Positions 26,086 to 35,903 of a stretch of 64,000 nucleotides of DNA are shown here, one piece after another. Origin of the DNA: Candidatus Melainabacteria bacterium (GTDB lineage: Bacteria > Cyanobacteriota > Vampirovibrionia > Gastranaerophilales > Gastranaerophilaceae). Both the position numbers and the translations under genes were made by a program. The DNA is taken from the NCBI GenBank assembly GCA_003258795.1, contig QHMH01000010.1, forward strand, positions 44,558-108,557. Reading direction: 5' to 3'. The notes under the pieces were generated by a model. The model saw only the letters and a list, made by a program, of their open reading frames with translations, had not been told where the DNA came from and searched no databases. Position 1 is the first letter of the stretch. Each line of letters begins with the position of its first letter.

Positions 26086-26162
26086 TGGTGGGCCATCTTG
26101 GACTTGAACCAAGGACCTCACCCTTATCAGGGGTGCACTCTAACCACCTGAGCTAATGGCCC
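26086..26162 (-). tRNA. tRNA-Ile (GAT)
   Basis: 77 nt including an encoded CCA (26086-26088). Minus-strand sequence begins GGGCCATTAGCTCAGGTGG and has anticodon loop CTGATAA (anticodon GAT), T-arm GGTTCAAGTCC and acceptor end TGGCCCA. All arms pair properly. Confidence 0.97.
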
Positions 26163-26213
26163 GTTTGTTTACTTTTCTACATTAGCATACACAATTTTAA
26201 AAATCAAGGACTT

Positions 26214-26879
26214 TTATTCAGAAACCATTCTTGCAGGAAAACCATTGGCTGTTAATTCGCTTGCAACCTGCTCTGCACGTGTCTTGTCAGCGAAAGAACC
26301 AATTTGTAAAGTATAAGTTCCACCGAGATTTTTGATAAATGGACTAACGTCGAGTCCTGAATCTAATAATATATCTTGAGAAACTTTTGCTTGATCTATC
26401 GTAGAATATTTTCCTACGTATACTTTAACCATTTTAGGTGTTTCTGTTTGGTGCATAATTATATCTTCTTTTCCTGGTCTTGGCGGAGTGTATGCAGGCA
26501 TAACAGGATCTAAAGCTGCTTCATCAATCAATTCTTTTTGGTGTTTTTTATCAGGAAGTGTTAATTTTTCCTCTTCCACACTAATATTGTCAACATCTGA
26601 TGTCTTATCTTTAACTAAAGTTTTTCCCAAATCGTCGAGTTCGATTGATTTTAGTCTGTTGTCAACAAACTGTTTTACACCAAGCCCGATATCTTTTTCT
26701 TCCAATTCTGTATCAGAACCTATTGTTACATCTACATCAGGAGTTAGAGATTTTGCAAGTACAGAAAATACAAGCAAAGATGCGAAGAACGTCACAATAA
26801 AAATCAATAACCTTCTATTTGGGTTTGAATTTTTCTTTTTCTTATATCTTTCATAACTTAAATAATCGGGTGTTTTCAT
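26214..26879 (-). CDS. SPOR-domain membrane protein
   Basis: 221 residues: basic cytoplasmic start (RYKKKKNSNPNRR), one transmembrane helix (residues ~24-44), a long acidic periplasmic linker, and a C-terminal SPOR domain (residues ~150-221, YVGKYSTIDQAK ... YTLQIGSFADKTRAEQVASEL). SPOR domains bind denuded septal glycan; such proteins usually assist cell division. Ends close to tRNA-Ile and follows DUF366 and queC on the same strand. Confidence 0.88.
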   Translation of the reverse strand: MKTPDYLSYERYKKKKNSNPNRRLLIFIVTFFASLLVFSVLAKSLTPDVDVTIGSDTELEEKDIGLGVKQFVDNRLKSIELDDLGKTLVKDKTSDVDNISVEEEKLTLPDKKHQKELIDEAALDPVMPAYTPPRPGKEDIIMHQTETPKMVKVYVGKYSTIDQAKVSQDILLDSGLDVSPFIKNLGGTYTLQIGSFADKTRAEQVASELTANGFPARMVSE

Positions 26880-26888
26880 TTTTTACTC

Positions 26889-27443
26889 CTATCGCCCACT
26901 AACTTTAGTCGTTGCAAGCATGATATCTTCAGTTTCTTCGCAATATCTGTCCATGACTTTTTTTGCAAAATCTTTTACGTTTATGTCTGGAACAATATTT
27001 AAACCAGCGGCAGCAATAGGTGCACCCTCAGGGTCAATGTTAATTCCAGTATGGATTAAAACTGAAGTTGCAGATTTTGTTGCAATTGAAACAGATAGCT
27101 TTTTGTCGTTTATAAACAAGTCATCTCCGTTTCTTCTAACCTTCATATTGTAATCCATTTCCAAAACTTCTTTTATTGTTGTTATAAGCAATCTTTGTCT
27201 TAAAACTCCCTCTGGAAGATTTATGTTAAAAATTTCACAAATAAAACTTAACATTTTTTTTGAGTAGATTGGCTCATTATTTATAACATCTTCAATATCA
27301 ACCATCTCGGTAAGTTTTACATCGCATTCACCGATGAAGGCAACAATTGCATCCCCTTGAATTTTTTGATTTCTATAAATCCTATGGGGAGCTAACTCTG
27401 CACCTGTATATTTTATTTCATTTTCGATAAATTTTGATTTCAT
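26889..27443 (-). CDS. DUF366 family protein
   Basis: 184 residues. The sequence ELAPHRIYRNQKIQGDAIVAFIGECDVKLTEMVD and the SVSIATKSATSVLIHTGINI segment match DUF366. Function unknown. It overlaps queC by 4 bp, so a link to 7-deazaguanine/queuosine metabolism is likely by context. Confidence 0.8.
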   Translation of the reverse strand: MKSKFIENEIKYTGAELAPHRIYRNQKIQGDAIVAFIGECDVKLTEMVDIEDVINNEPIYSKKMLSFICEIFNINLPEGVLRQRLLITTIKEVLEMDYNMKVRRNGDDLFINDKKLSVSIATKSATSVLIHTGINIDPEGAPIAAAGLNIVPDINVKDFAKKVMDRYCEETEDIMLATTKVSGR

Positions 27444-28111
27444 TTTAAAAACATTTCTTTTACTAAACTATTTAAACCGTTTGATTTTAACGCACGTTTC
27501 AATCTTTGACAAGATTCACATTCTCCACAGTGTTTAGAATTACCATTATAGCAGCTTCTTGCAAGCTTCAACGGAATATTATTTTCCACCGCAGATTTTA
27601 CTATATCATTTTTGTTGAAAATAATCAACGGGGAAATGACTTGCGGTTTTACACGAGTTGAGTACTCAAAAACCTTGTTTACTCTTTTTATAAATTCTTC
27701 GGTGTTATCAGGGAAAGCGGCAGCCTCTTCTTTGTTTGCGCCGATTATGATGTATTCGTATCCTACCGAATCAGCGAAAGCTCCTGCTATATTTATAAAC
27801 AGAGCATTTCTATTTGGAACCCAAACAGAATCTTTCGTGCTTTCATCATCCAATTTATCTATGCTTATGGTTGGAACATCACCAGATACAAGCGTAGTAT
27901 TTGTTATTTCTTTGAGCCAATCAAGTTTTATGACTTTGTGCTCTACATTATAATATTCACAAATTTTCCTTGAGGCTTCGATTTCTTCTTTTGCTGATTT
28001 TTGACCGTAGTCAAATGTAATTGCTAATGCAACTGAATCCTTTTTTAAGCCAAGGCTAACAAGTGAATCAAGTCCGCCAGATAATAGTATTATTGAATTT
28101 CTTTTGCTCAT
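27440..28111 (-). CDS. queC: 7-cyano-7-deazaguanine (preQ0) synthase
   Basis: 223 residues from the ATG at 28111. ATP-pyrophosphatase loop LSGGLDSLVSLGL at the N-terminus; C-terminal zinc site CYNGNSKHCGECESCQRLKRAL with the four expected cysteines. Converts carboxy-deazaguanine to preQ0 for queuosine tRNA modification. queD/E/F are not in the window. Coupled to DUF366 by a 4-bp overlap. Confidence 0.93.
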   Translation of the reverse strand: MSKRNSIILLSGGLDSLVSLGLKKDSVALAITFDYGQKSAKEEIEASRKICEYYNVEHKVIKLDWLKEITNTTLVSGDVPTISIDKLDDESTKDSVWVPNRNALFINIAGAFADSVGYEYIIIGANKEEAAAFPDNTEEFIKRVNKVFEYSTRVKPQVISPLIIFNKNDIVKSAVENNIPLKLARSCYNGNSKHCGECESCQRLKRALKSNGLNSLVKEMFLK

Positions 28112-28134
28112 ATTACAAGGATACAATAAAAGGT

Positions 28135-30507
28135 TTATTTTTCAATAAAAATCATTATACTTCTCGATTTTGAACAATACTTATCTTTTACGGGTATTTC
28201 TTCACCTTGAGGAACAAAGTTTCCAGAAATTTCTGACCTATCAGATGTATCTGCAACAAGGTACCATTTTTTGCCGTCAAGATTTTTTGGAAGATTTATC
28301 TCTATATCTCCATCACCCTTGTTTATAGCTGTATATACAGATGTTGCAGAATCGTTATATTCTGTTCCATCAATTCTCATTCCCAAGAAAGTATTTTTAG
28401 CATCGTCAAAGTATTTTCCATAAGCTTCTTTTCCGTTAGCCATAACCCAAGTAACATCTTTTAGTCCGTTGTTGTTGTTATCTTTTCCGTTAAAGAAATT
28501 TGTATCTCTTAATGCTGCATGGCTTTTTCTAAATTCAGCCGCTTTTTTTACGAAATCTTGCATTTCTTTTTGGGTTTTTGTCAAATCCCAGTTCAAATAA
28601 TTTTGTTTTGTATCAAGACAATAAGCATTATTATTTCCGAGTTGGGTTTTTATAATTTCATCTCCACCTGATATCATTGGTGTTCCCTTTGATATCATGA
28701 GAGTTAGAAAAGCATTTTTCATTGCTTGCAATTGTCTTTTTATGTTTCCAAAGTTGTCCCAAGAAATATTACCCTCTCCTTGAGTACCACCGTCAGATTT
28801 AAATTGAGGATTGTTATTGCAAGGGTTGTTGTAGCTAAACAAATCTTTCAATGTAAAACCGTCGTGACAGGTTACAAAGTTAACAGATCTTGTTTTGTTC
28901 CCTGAGAATTTATCATCGGAACCTGAAATAGCTCTTGCAACATCTGCAAAATTTGTTTTTTCTTGTCTATTGAATAAACCTCTTATAATATTTCTGAACT
29001 TGTCATTCCATTCACTCCAATTAGAAGGAAAACGTCCAACTTGATATGTACCATCACCACAAGCCCATGGTTCTGCAATCAAATCTACACTACCTGTTTT
29101 TCCATCTTGAGAGCGAATGTCAAGTTTAGAATTCATTTTGCTTATTACTGGTGAATGGTAAGGATTGAAATTGTATCCGTCTTTTTCTTTCGTATTTATT
29201 AGGACAGGAGCAAGGTCAAATCTAAACGCATCTACTCCCATTTCTTCTGACCAGTATTTGAGAGAGTTAACAATCAAATCGCTTCCGAGATTGCTTGCAC
29301 AGTTCATATTTGCGCCACAACCACTATTGTCATAGAAATATTTTCCATTTCCCGTTGTTTCATAATAAGAGCTATTATCAAGTCCTCTTAATGAGAATAG
29401 AGATGTTACATCCTTATTGCCCCAAGTTCCACCTTCTCCAGTGTGGTTATAGACAACATCCATACAAACTTTTATGCCCTCATCGTGGAAGGCTTTTACC
29501 ATTTCTTTAAATTCTTTGATTGCCCCACCAGGAGTTTTGTCATAAGCATATCGTTTATTTGGTGCGAAGAAGTTTATAGTTTGATATCCCCAATAATTTC
29601 CATTTTTCTTAATTTGGTTTCTATCGTCATCAAACTCTTGTAATGGTAAAAATTCAACAGCAGTAATTCCCATATCTTTTAGATATTTAGCCTTCATGCC
29701 GGCACCCTTATATGTGCCTCTATATTCTTCTGGAACATTCTTATCGAGTTTAGAAAAACCCCTTAAATGTACTTCATAAATAATATCGTCTTTCAACGCT
29801 CTTTGAGGCTTTTTGCCAGTAGATACATTTTCCTTAGGCAACATAAATACACCTTTTGGAGCTATTGGTGCAGTGTCATATAAGTAATTTTTGCTTCCTG
29901 TTGTGTAAACAGAATCATCTAAAAATTGATTTTGAACTTCAGGAGATATAGGATCATGGCTTATTTCTCTCGCATAAGGGTCAAAAAGTAATTTGTTAGG
30001 ATTAAATCTATTTCCATTTTCGTCAACGTGAGAAATGAAACCAAGAGATGATCCAGGTTGCCAGTTCTTGTCATATTTCCAGTTTGGACCCCAAGCTCTG
30101 TATCCATAATATACTGGATCATTGTTTTCGATATCAAGTTTTATTTCTTTTTGAGAGTTTTTATCAAGTTTTTGAATCCATTTATCGCCTCGTTTTGTCA
30201 TTTCAACTGTCTTCAAAACCTTGCCATTAACTGGTTTATCAAAAATATAAAGGTTTATATGTTCAGCATTTTTTGAGGCAACAGAAAAGTTTAGTTCTTG
30301 TGTTTTAGGATTGTAAAATACCCCAGTTGTTTCGTTTTCGTGTCTATTTTTTGTGTTATTAAGTACTAAACCAACGGAAGCGGCTGTTATTGCGGCAGGC
30401 ATGCCCCATTGAGGCAAAGAATTTGCAATTGGTGCATACATACGTTTAGCCGTAGTTCTCACGAACTTCGAGTCAGAAAGAGATGTAATTTTCTGAATAG
30501 CTACCAT
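28135..30507 (-). CDS. glgX: Glycogen debranching enzyme / isoamylase-type GH13
   Basis: 790 residues, somewhat longer than usual GlgX because of an N-terminal extension (~60 residues with a short hydrophobic stretch, AAITAASVGLVL). CBM48-like domain (residues ~60-210), then a GH13 barrel with VCMDVVYNHTGEGG, the nucleophile Asp in DAFRFDLAPVL, the acid Glu in LIAEPWACG and the transition-state Asp in FVTCHDGF. Hydrolyses alpha-1,6 branches of glycogen or related glucans. Good TAGGAG site. Isoamylase, pullulanase and GlgX cannot be separated safely. Confidence 0.88.
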   Translation of the reverse strand: MVAIQKITSLSDSKFVRTTAKRMYAPIANSLPQWGMPAAITAASVGLVLNNTKNRHENETTGVFYNPKTQELNFSVASKNAEHINLYIFDKPVNGKVLKTVEMTKRGDKWIQKLDKNSQKEIKLDIENNDPVYYGYRAWGPNWKYDKNWQPGSSLGFISHVDENGNRFNPNKLLFDPYAREISHDPISPEVQNQFLDDSVYTTGSKNYLYDTAPIAPKGVFMLPKENVSTGKKPQRALKDDIIYEVHLRGFSKLDKNVPEEYRGTYKGAGMKAKYLKDMGITAVEFLPLQEFDDDRNQIKKNGNYWGYQTINFFAPNKRYAYDKTPGGAIKEFKEMVKAFHDEGIKVCMDVVYNHTGEGGTWGNKDVTSLFSLRGLDNSSYYETTGNGKYFYDNSGCGANMNCASNLGSDLIVNSLKYWSEEMGVDAFRFDLAPVLINTKEKDGYNFNPYHSPVISKMNSKLDIRSQDGKTGSVDLIAEPWACGDGTYQVGRFPSNWSEWNDKFRNIIRGLFNRQEKTNFADVARAISGSDDKFSGNKTRSVNFVTCHDGFTLKDLFSYNNPCNNNPQFKSDGGTQGEGNISWDNFGNIKRQLQAMKNAFLTLMISKGTPMISGGDEIIKTQLGNNNAYCLDTKQNYLNWDLTKTQKEMQDFVKKAAEFRKSHAALRDTNFFNGKDNNNNGLKDVTWVMANGKEAYGKYFDDAKNTFLGMRIDGTEYNDSATSVYTAINKGDGDIEINLPKNLDGKKWYLVADTSDRSEISGNFVPQGEEIPVKDKYCSKSRSIMIFIEK

Positions 30508-30602
30508 ATAATACTCCTACACACAATATTATGTGCATATAAAACTTGTGAAGGAATTTTTAGAACGGGTTTTCGTGAAAATTGTTACTTATGTTAACAA
30601 TT

Positions 30603-30776
30603 AAAAAAGCCTGCACACAGATGCGATTTTGTTACCTGCTAAAGTCAGCAGGTGGGTGATCGCCTTTACAAATCCGTTTCCCACTACGAAAACTTCGGTG
30701 GGTCTACTTCAGTGTTTCCGAGTCAAATCTCCCTTTTAATAAAAATGTAGGAACAAAATTAACACCTGTGCCGGCT
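30603..30776 (-). ncRNA. ssrS: Probable 6S RNA
   Basis: 174 nt on the minus strand, from a predicted start 8 nt after a good -10 box to a T6 tract. The ends pair (5' AGCC-G-CACA-GGTG with 3' CATC-TGTG-C-GGCT, small bulges), giving one long closed rod. The 3' side holds a CCTGCT/AGCAGG hairpin between CACC and GGTAACA, then ATCGCATC, which mirrors the E. coli 6S layout (hairpin, GGTTACA, GCGGCATC). An apical CCCAC/GTGGG stem caps the rod. 6S RNA traps sigma-70 RNA polymerase in stationary phase. Family call rests on architecture and size, not on a covariance search. Confidence 0.65.
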
Positions 30777-30783
30777 GATTATC

Positions 30784-30812
30784 ATTATGACATGTTTTTT
30801 TAGCTTTTTCAA
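30784..30812 (-). promoter_or_regulatory. Sigma-70 promoter of the 6S-like RNA
   Basis: Minus strand TTGAAA (30812-30807), 17-bp spacer, CATAAT (30789-30784). Predicted start at 30776, the first base of the pairing 5' end. Confidence 0.75.
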
Positions 30813-30885
30813 CCCGATGTACTTGAAGAAATTCTTCTTATGAGTTAAAATTTTTTCTATAAAATTCGTATGAGGGCTTGAATAA

Positions 30886-31869
30886 ATGAAAACATTGTTA
30901 GTTACAGGTGGTGCAGGGTTTATCGGAAGTTGTTTTGTTAGACATATACTAAAAAAATATCCCGATTACAAAGTTATAAATTTAGATGCTTTGACCTATG
31001 CAGGTAATATAGAAAACCTTGATGATGTAAAAGATAACCCAAATTACAAATTTGTACATGGAAATATATGTGACAAAAAGCTCGTTGCAGAAATTGTAAA
31101 CGAAGTTGATTATATAATAAATTTTGCAGCGGAATCTCACGTTGATCGTTCAATAACGGGACCTGAAATTTTTATTGACACTAATGTAAAAGGAACATTG
31201 AACTTATTGCAATGTGCAAAAAATTCAAAAATAGAAAGATATTTACAAGTTTCTACAGATGAAGTTTATGGAACTTTAGGAAAGACCGGATATTTTTATG
31301 AAACAACTCCTCTTGCTCCAAATAGTCCTTATTCTGCGTCAAAAGCATCTGCTGATATGCTTGTAAGGGCATATTATGAAACATACAAAATGCCTTGTTT
31401 GACTACAAGATGTTCAAATAATTACGGACCTTACCAGTATCCGGAAAAGCTTATTCCATTTTTTATATCACAACTTTTGAAAGGTGAAAAAGTTCCTGTA
31501 TACGGTGATGGTTTGAATGTGAGAGATTGGCTCTACGTTTATGATCACTGTGAAGCAATAGATACTGTTTTGCACAAAGGTAGAATTGGTGAAGTATACA
31601 ATATTGGTGGACATAATGAAAAAACTAACATGGAGATAACTCACTTAATATTAGATGCAATGGGCAAAGATGAAAGTTCTATCAAATATGTTCAAGACAG
31701 ATTAGGTCATGATAGAAGATATGCTATTTCAAATGATAAAATTACGTCAGAATTGGGATGGAAGCCTTCTGTTACTTTTGAAGAAGGTATTAAAATTACA
31801 ATAGATTGGTATTTGAATAATCAAGATTGGATGAAATCTATTGAAGATAAAAAAGCCGCATTGATTTAG
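30886..31869 (+). CDS. rfbB: dTDP-glucose 4,6-dehydratase
   Basis: 327 residues. SDR family: TGGAGFIGSCFVRH NAD motif, VSTDEVYGTLG with catalytic Asp-Glu, and YSASKASAD (YxxxK). Makes dTDP-4-keto-6-deoxyglucose, precursor of rhamnose and other deoxysugars. The usual partners rmlA/C/D are not adjacent. CxxR substrate-binding region LTTRCSNNYGPYQYPEKLIP intact. Confidence 0.92.
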   Translation: MKTLLVTGGAGFIGSCFVRHILKKYPDYKVINLDALTYAGNIENLDDVKDNPNYKFVHGNICDKKLVAEIVNEVDYIINFAAESHVDRSITGPEIFIDTNVKGTLNLLQCAKNSKIERYLQVSTDEVYGTLGKTGYFYETTPLAPNSPYSASKASADMLVRAYYETYKMPCLTTRCSNNYGPYQYPEKLIPFFISQLLKGEKVPVYGDGLNVRDWLYVYDHCEAIDTVLHKGRIGEVYNIGGHNEKTNMEITHLILDAMGKDESSIKYVQDRLGHDRRYAISNDKITSELGWKPSVTFEEGIKITIDWYLNNQDWMKSIEDKKAALI

Positions 31870-31891
31870 TTATTTGTGTTATTATTTTTAT

Positions 31892-32395
31892 ATGCTTGAA
31901 ATAATGATTTTATATACACTTTCGGAATGCGAATTTACAATGTATTACCTTTCGAAAGTTATAAAGGAAAACTTTGGAGATTTCTCAAAACCGAGTATCG
32001 GAGCGATTAAACCTGCATTGACAAAACTTGAGAGTGCCGGGTTTATTAAATCTCGAAAAACGTTTTCTGAAGGTGGAAAACAAACTGGATATTATTCTAT
32101 TACTAAAATTGGTAAGACTGCTTTAAAAGATTTGTTACTTGAAAAATTTTCTGATAATCCTATTCAATTTAAAAATAACGCAATGGTTAGAATTATTGCT
32201 TGTGAAATGCTCTCAAATGATGAAAAGAAAGAAGTTTTTAATATTATCAAATTTCAAGTAGAAAAATTCAAACTTGATGCGGAAAAAAGATTAGAAAAAA
32301 ATACAAACCTTAATCCTTCCCAAAGGATACTTGTCGATAATCTTATTCTTGAATATAGTAATTTTTTGAAAATAATCAATAAACTTGGAGAATAG
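31892..32395 (+). CDS. PadR-type transcriptional regulator
   Basis: 167 residues from the ATG at 31892. N-terminal winged helix (LEIMILYTLSECEFTMYYLSKVIKENFG, PSIGAIKPALTKLESAGFIKSRK) followed by a helical C-terminal domain, the PadR arrangement. Lies between rfbB and the DUF512 gene and ends 2 bp before the latter, so it may regulate that pair. Ligand unknown. Confidence 0.82.
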   Translation: MLEIMILYTLSECEFTMYYLSKVIKENFGDFSKPSIGAIKPALTKLESAGFIKSRKTFSEGGKQTGYYSITKIGKTALKDLLLEKFSDNPIQFKNNAMVRIIACEMLSNDEKKEVFNIIKFQVEKFKLDAEKRLEKNTNLNPSQRILVDNLILEYSNFLKIINKLGE

Positions 32396-32397
32396 AG

Positions 32398-33687
32398 ATG
32401 CCTGCAATTGTGAACAGTGTTGTTAAAGATTCTATTGCAGATGAATTGGAATTGGAGCAAGGTGACAAAATTGTATCAATTGATGATACAGAGATGAAGG
32501 ATTTAATTGATTATAATTTTTTATGTAAGTCTGAACTTTTAGTCCTCTTAATTGAAAGAAAAAATGGAGAACTTGAGGAAATAGAAATAGAGAAAGATTT
32601 TGATGAGGACTTGGGGATTATATTTGAATCAGCAGTTTTTGATAAAATTAAGCCTTGTATGAACAGGTGTATTTTCTGCTTCGTTGACCAACAGCCTGAC
32701 GGTTTGAGAAAATCTCTTTATATAAAAGATGATGATTATAGGCTTTCTTATCTTCAAGGTACTTATATAACAATGACAAATCTCAATGAAAAAGATAGGG
32801 AGCGTATTGAAAAATTAAAACTTGGACCTTTCTACATTTCTCTCCACACAACAAATCCAGAACTGCGTGTTAAGATGTTGAGAAATCCAAATGCGGGAAA
32901 AATTTTTGAAAACTTAAAATGGCTTGAAAAAAACGAAATTCCTGTCCACTTGCAAATTGTTTTGTGTCCAGATTTCAACGACGGAAAAGAATTGGAGAGA
33001 ACATTTAGAGATTTAAAGAAGCTTAAAAATATTTTATCCGTTGCAATTGTACCTATTGGGCTTACAAAGTTTAGACGTGAAAAACTCAAAACAGTTGATA
33101 AGGAAAATGCATTGAGAACAATTGAAATCGTTAATAAGTTTAACCGTTCTGTAAAGAAAAACCTTGCATGTTGTTCAGATGAATTTTTTACAATCGCTGA
33201 AATTCCAGTTCCAGAAAAAGAATATTATGGAGAATTCTTGCAACTTGATGATGGTGTTGGTGCAATAAGAATGTTGTTGGATGATTTTGATGGAAGAAAA
33301 CTCCCTAAAAAAATTAAAAGGCCTTTAAATTTGATTTTTGCTTCGCCAAAGTCTGCAAAGTATGCAATTGAGCATATTGTCAATAGACTGAATAAGATTG
33401 AAAATCTTTCTGCGACATTAAAAATAATAGAGCAAGATTTTTGGGGTGAAAAAATTTCTGTTGCAGGTCTTACTACATCACAAGATTTAATCAATGCCCT
33501 GAAGGATGAAAAAAAAGATAAGGATACAATTGTTGTGATATCAGGTGTTATGTTGCGTCCTTTTAGCGAGGATTTTTTGGACGGAAAAACTCTTACAGAT
33601 GTAAAGAATGCAACAGGGTTTGATTTCTTTGTAATAAAAAACTTTTATTCTACAGAAGAAATTGTTAACTTTATACAAAGCAGATAG
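32398..33687 (+). CDS. DUF512 Fe-S oxidoreductase (cyanobacterial FeS type)
   Basis: 429 residues. N-terminal PDZ-like domain (ELEQGDKIVSIDDTEM), then a radical-SAM-like core with MNRCIFCFVDQQPDGLRKSLY (Cys cluster around residue 85) and YISLHTTNPELRVKMLRNP, then DUF512. Families of this type are widespread in cyanobacteria and Firmicutes; function unknown. Immediately follows the PadR gene. Confidence 0.85.
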   Translation: MPAIVNSVVKDSIADELELEQGDKIVSIDDTEMKDLIDYNFLCKSELLVLLIERKNGELEEIEIEKDFDEDLGIIFESAVFDKIKPCMNRCIFCFVDQQPDGLRKSLYIKDDDYRLSYLQGTYITMTNLNEKDRERIEKLKLGPFYISLHTTNPELRVKMLRNPNAGKIFENLKWLEKNEIPVHLQIVLCPDFNDGKELERTFRDLKKLKNILSVAIVPIGLTKFRREKLKTVDKENALRTIEIVNKFNRSVKKNLACCSDEFFTIAEIPVPEKEYYGEFLQLDDGVGAIRMLLDDFDGRKLPKKIKRPLNLIFASPKSAKYAIEHIVNRLNKIENLSATLKIIEQDFWGEKISVAGLTTSQDLINALKDEKKDKDTIVVISGVMLRPFSEDFLDGKTLTDVKNATGFDFFVIKNFYSTEEIVNFIQSR

Positions 33688-34422
33688 TTATTTTGCCTCT
33701 TTTAATACAACAAGGGTTGCCCTTATATTTTGCAAAAGGTAATCACTTTGTAGGTTTATGTTGTTTTTAGAAAAAGCATTGCCGTTTGAAGATGCAGTAA
33801 TGTACGGACTATAAACTTCACCTTCTCTTCTTAAATTTGAAAGCGCCTGAACTTGAGTGTTCAATTGCATTAACTCATGGTAGGATGCAAAAGCACTTTC
33901 TGGACGATCTTTGTACTTGTTTCTGAAATATTCTACATTCTTTTTTAAATTATATGCTCTTGCAGAAAACACTTGAAGACTTTCTTCCTTTTCAAGTGTT
34001 GTTTCAAGAATTTCAAGGAGAGATATAATTTCGTTTAAATCATTTATATATTGTGAAGCTTTATCTTGTTTTAGAATGATATTTACAAAAGCAGGATTAT
34101 CTCTTGGAGAAGGTTTTATTGCGTATGGATCGTTGAAACCATCTGTGTATTCAAAAACAGGTTCAGACTCAACTTCTTTGTAGGTTTGAAAACGAGCAGA
34201 AATATCGGGAAGTTCTCCTGTGTAACCTTTTTGGGGCATGATATCTTCTTCTATTATTTCTGATTTGTCTTGTTTTGAAACTTTATTCTTTGTATTTTTA
34301 GTTTTTATTTTTTCTTTTGTAGTAGTTGTTGAATTCTTTGCATCAACATTATCACCGACTTTTGCATTGGCGGTGTTGAAACAAAAAATAATCGATATAA
34401 GTAATACAAAAACTTTCTTCAT
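33688..34422 (-). CDS. Exported hypothetical protein
   Basis: 244 residues with signal peptide (VFVLLISIIFCFNTANA). A Lys/Thr-rich linker (residues ~28-55) is followed by a helical C-terminal domain with many Glu and Leu and a repeated pattern suggesting a coiled coil. No known family. Stop adjacent to the stop of the DUF512 gene (convergent). Confidence 0.65.
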   Translation of the reverse strand: MKKVFVLLISIIFCFNTANAKVGDNVDAKNSTTTTKEKIKTKNTKNKVSKQDKSEIIEEDIMPQKGYTGELPDISARFQTYKEVESEPVFEYTDGFNDPYAIKPSPRDNPAFVNIILKQDKASQYINDLNEIISLLEILETTLEKEESLQVFSARAYNLKKNVEYFRNKYKDRPESAFASYHELMQLNTQVQALSNLRREGEVYSPYITASSNGNAFSKNNINLQSDYLLQNIRATLVVLKEAK

Positions 34423-34511
34423 ACAAATATAATTTTAATATATTTTTTCAAAAAGTAAATTATGTAAAATAAAAATTTTGTTATATAATATTCGGGTATT
34501 TGAGGCGAATT

Positions 34512-35903
34512 ATGAAATTATACAATACTTATTCACAAAAAACAGAAGAATTCAAACCACTAAATGGAAACAAAGTAAATATGTATGTTTGTGGTCCAAC
34601 GGTTTATGATAATGCACATTTGGGACATGCAAGATGTTACATAACATGGGATGTTTTGTACAGATATTTGAAATTCAAAGGGTATGACGTTACATATTGT
34701 AGAAATGTTACAGATGTGGATGACAAGATTTTAAAAAAATCTGAAATGTTGGCAAAAACCCCTGATGAGATTGCAAAAATTTATTATGATTCTTTCTCAA
34801 AAAGTATGAAAGATTTAAATAATTTAAAACCGGATGTTGAACCATTTGCTACAAAAACATTGGGTGAGATGATTGCTATTATTAAACAGTTGATAGAAAA
34901 AGGTCACGCCTATGAAGTTAATGGTGACGTATATTTTAGAGTAAAAAGCTTTGATAAATATGGGGCATTGTCAAAACAGCCATTAGATAGCCTTGAAGCT
35001 GGAGCAAGGGTTGAAGAATCTGACATAAAAGAAAATCCAATGGATTTTGCTCTTTGGAAAAAGGATGAAAAATTTGGATACAAAAGTCCTTGGGGAGTTG
35101 GACGTCCAGGGTGGCATATCGAATGTTCAGCTATGAGCAGAAAATATTTAGGAAAAACCGTAGATATTCACGCTGGTGGTGCTGACTTAATATTTCCTCA
35201 TCATGAAAACGAAATTGCTCAGTCAGAATGTGCTAATGATTGCAAATTCGTAAATTATTGGCTTCACAACGGCTTTGTAACTATAAACAAAGAAAAAATG
35301 TCAAAATCTTTGGGTAATTTCTTGACGATTGATGATGTTTTGAAAAAATACGATGCTAATACAATAAGATTTTTTATTTTAACAAATCATTATAGAATGC
35401 CTGTTGAGTTTTCAGATGAAGCTTTATCATCTGCTGCAACTGGTATAAAGCGTCTATACAATGCTGTGAACGAAGCAAGAAAGACTTTAACTCTTGATGA
35501 AACATTAAATGTTAAGGAAACAAAGGCTGGTAAACTTTTTGAAGCTGCTATGGATGAGGATTTGAATACATCAAAGGCTTTGGCAGTATTGTTTGATTTG
35601 GCAACTGAACTTAACAAAAATAAGAATAGAGAAGATTACACAGTTCTTTATAAATTGGCTTCAGTTTTGGGATTTAACTTTGATAAAAAAGAAATATCGG
35701 AAGATGAGTTAAAAGAAAAAGTTGAAAAGTTGTCACAAATTCTTGATAAAAATTTGAATTCAATTGATGAACTTATTGAGATGAGAAAAAATGCAAGAGC
35801 GGAAAAGGATTGGGCGCTTGCGGATAAAATCAGAAATGCAACACAAGAAGTTGGAATAGTATTGAAAGACGGAAAAGAAGGCACAACGTGGGAAGTAAAA
35901 TAA
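34512..35903 (+). CDS. cysS: Cysteinyl-tRNA synthetase
   Basis: 463 residues from the ATG at 34512; TATAAT at 34484-34489 is a likely -10 element. Class I synthetase: HIGH-like HLGH in TVYDNAHLGHARCY, zinc-binding Cys and His residues (CGPTVYD, WHIECSAMSRK, HHENEIAQSE) and KMSKS in KEKMSKSLGNF. Charges tRNA-Cys. First of four overlapping genes, overlapping the next by 16 bp. Confidence 0.96.
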   Translation: MKLYNTYSQKTEEFKPLNGNKVNMYVCGPTVYDNAHLGHARCYITWDVLYRYLKFKGYDVTYCRNVTDVDDKILKKSEMLAKTPDEIAKIYYDSFSKSMKDLNNLKPDVEPFATKTLGEMIAIIKQLIEKGHAYEVNGDVYFRVKSFDKYGALSKQPLDSLEAGARVEESDIKENPMDFALWKKDEKFGYKSPWGVGRPGWHIECSAMSRKYLGKTVDIHAGGADLIFPHHENEIAQSECANDCKFVNYWLHNGFVTINKEKMSKSLGNFLTIDDVLKKYDANTIRFFILTNHYRMPVEFSDEALSSAATGIKRLYNAVNEARKTLTLDETLNVKETKAGKLFEAAMDEDLNTSKALAVLFDLATELNKNKNREDYTVLYKLASVLGFNFDKKEISEDELKEKVEKLSQILDKNLNSIDELIEMRKNARAEKDWALADKIRNATQEVGIVLKDGKEGTTWEVK

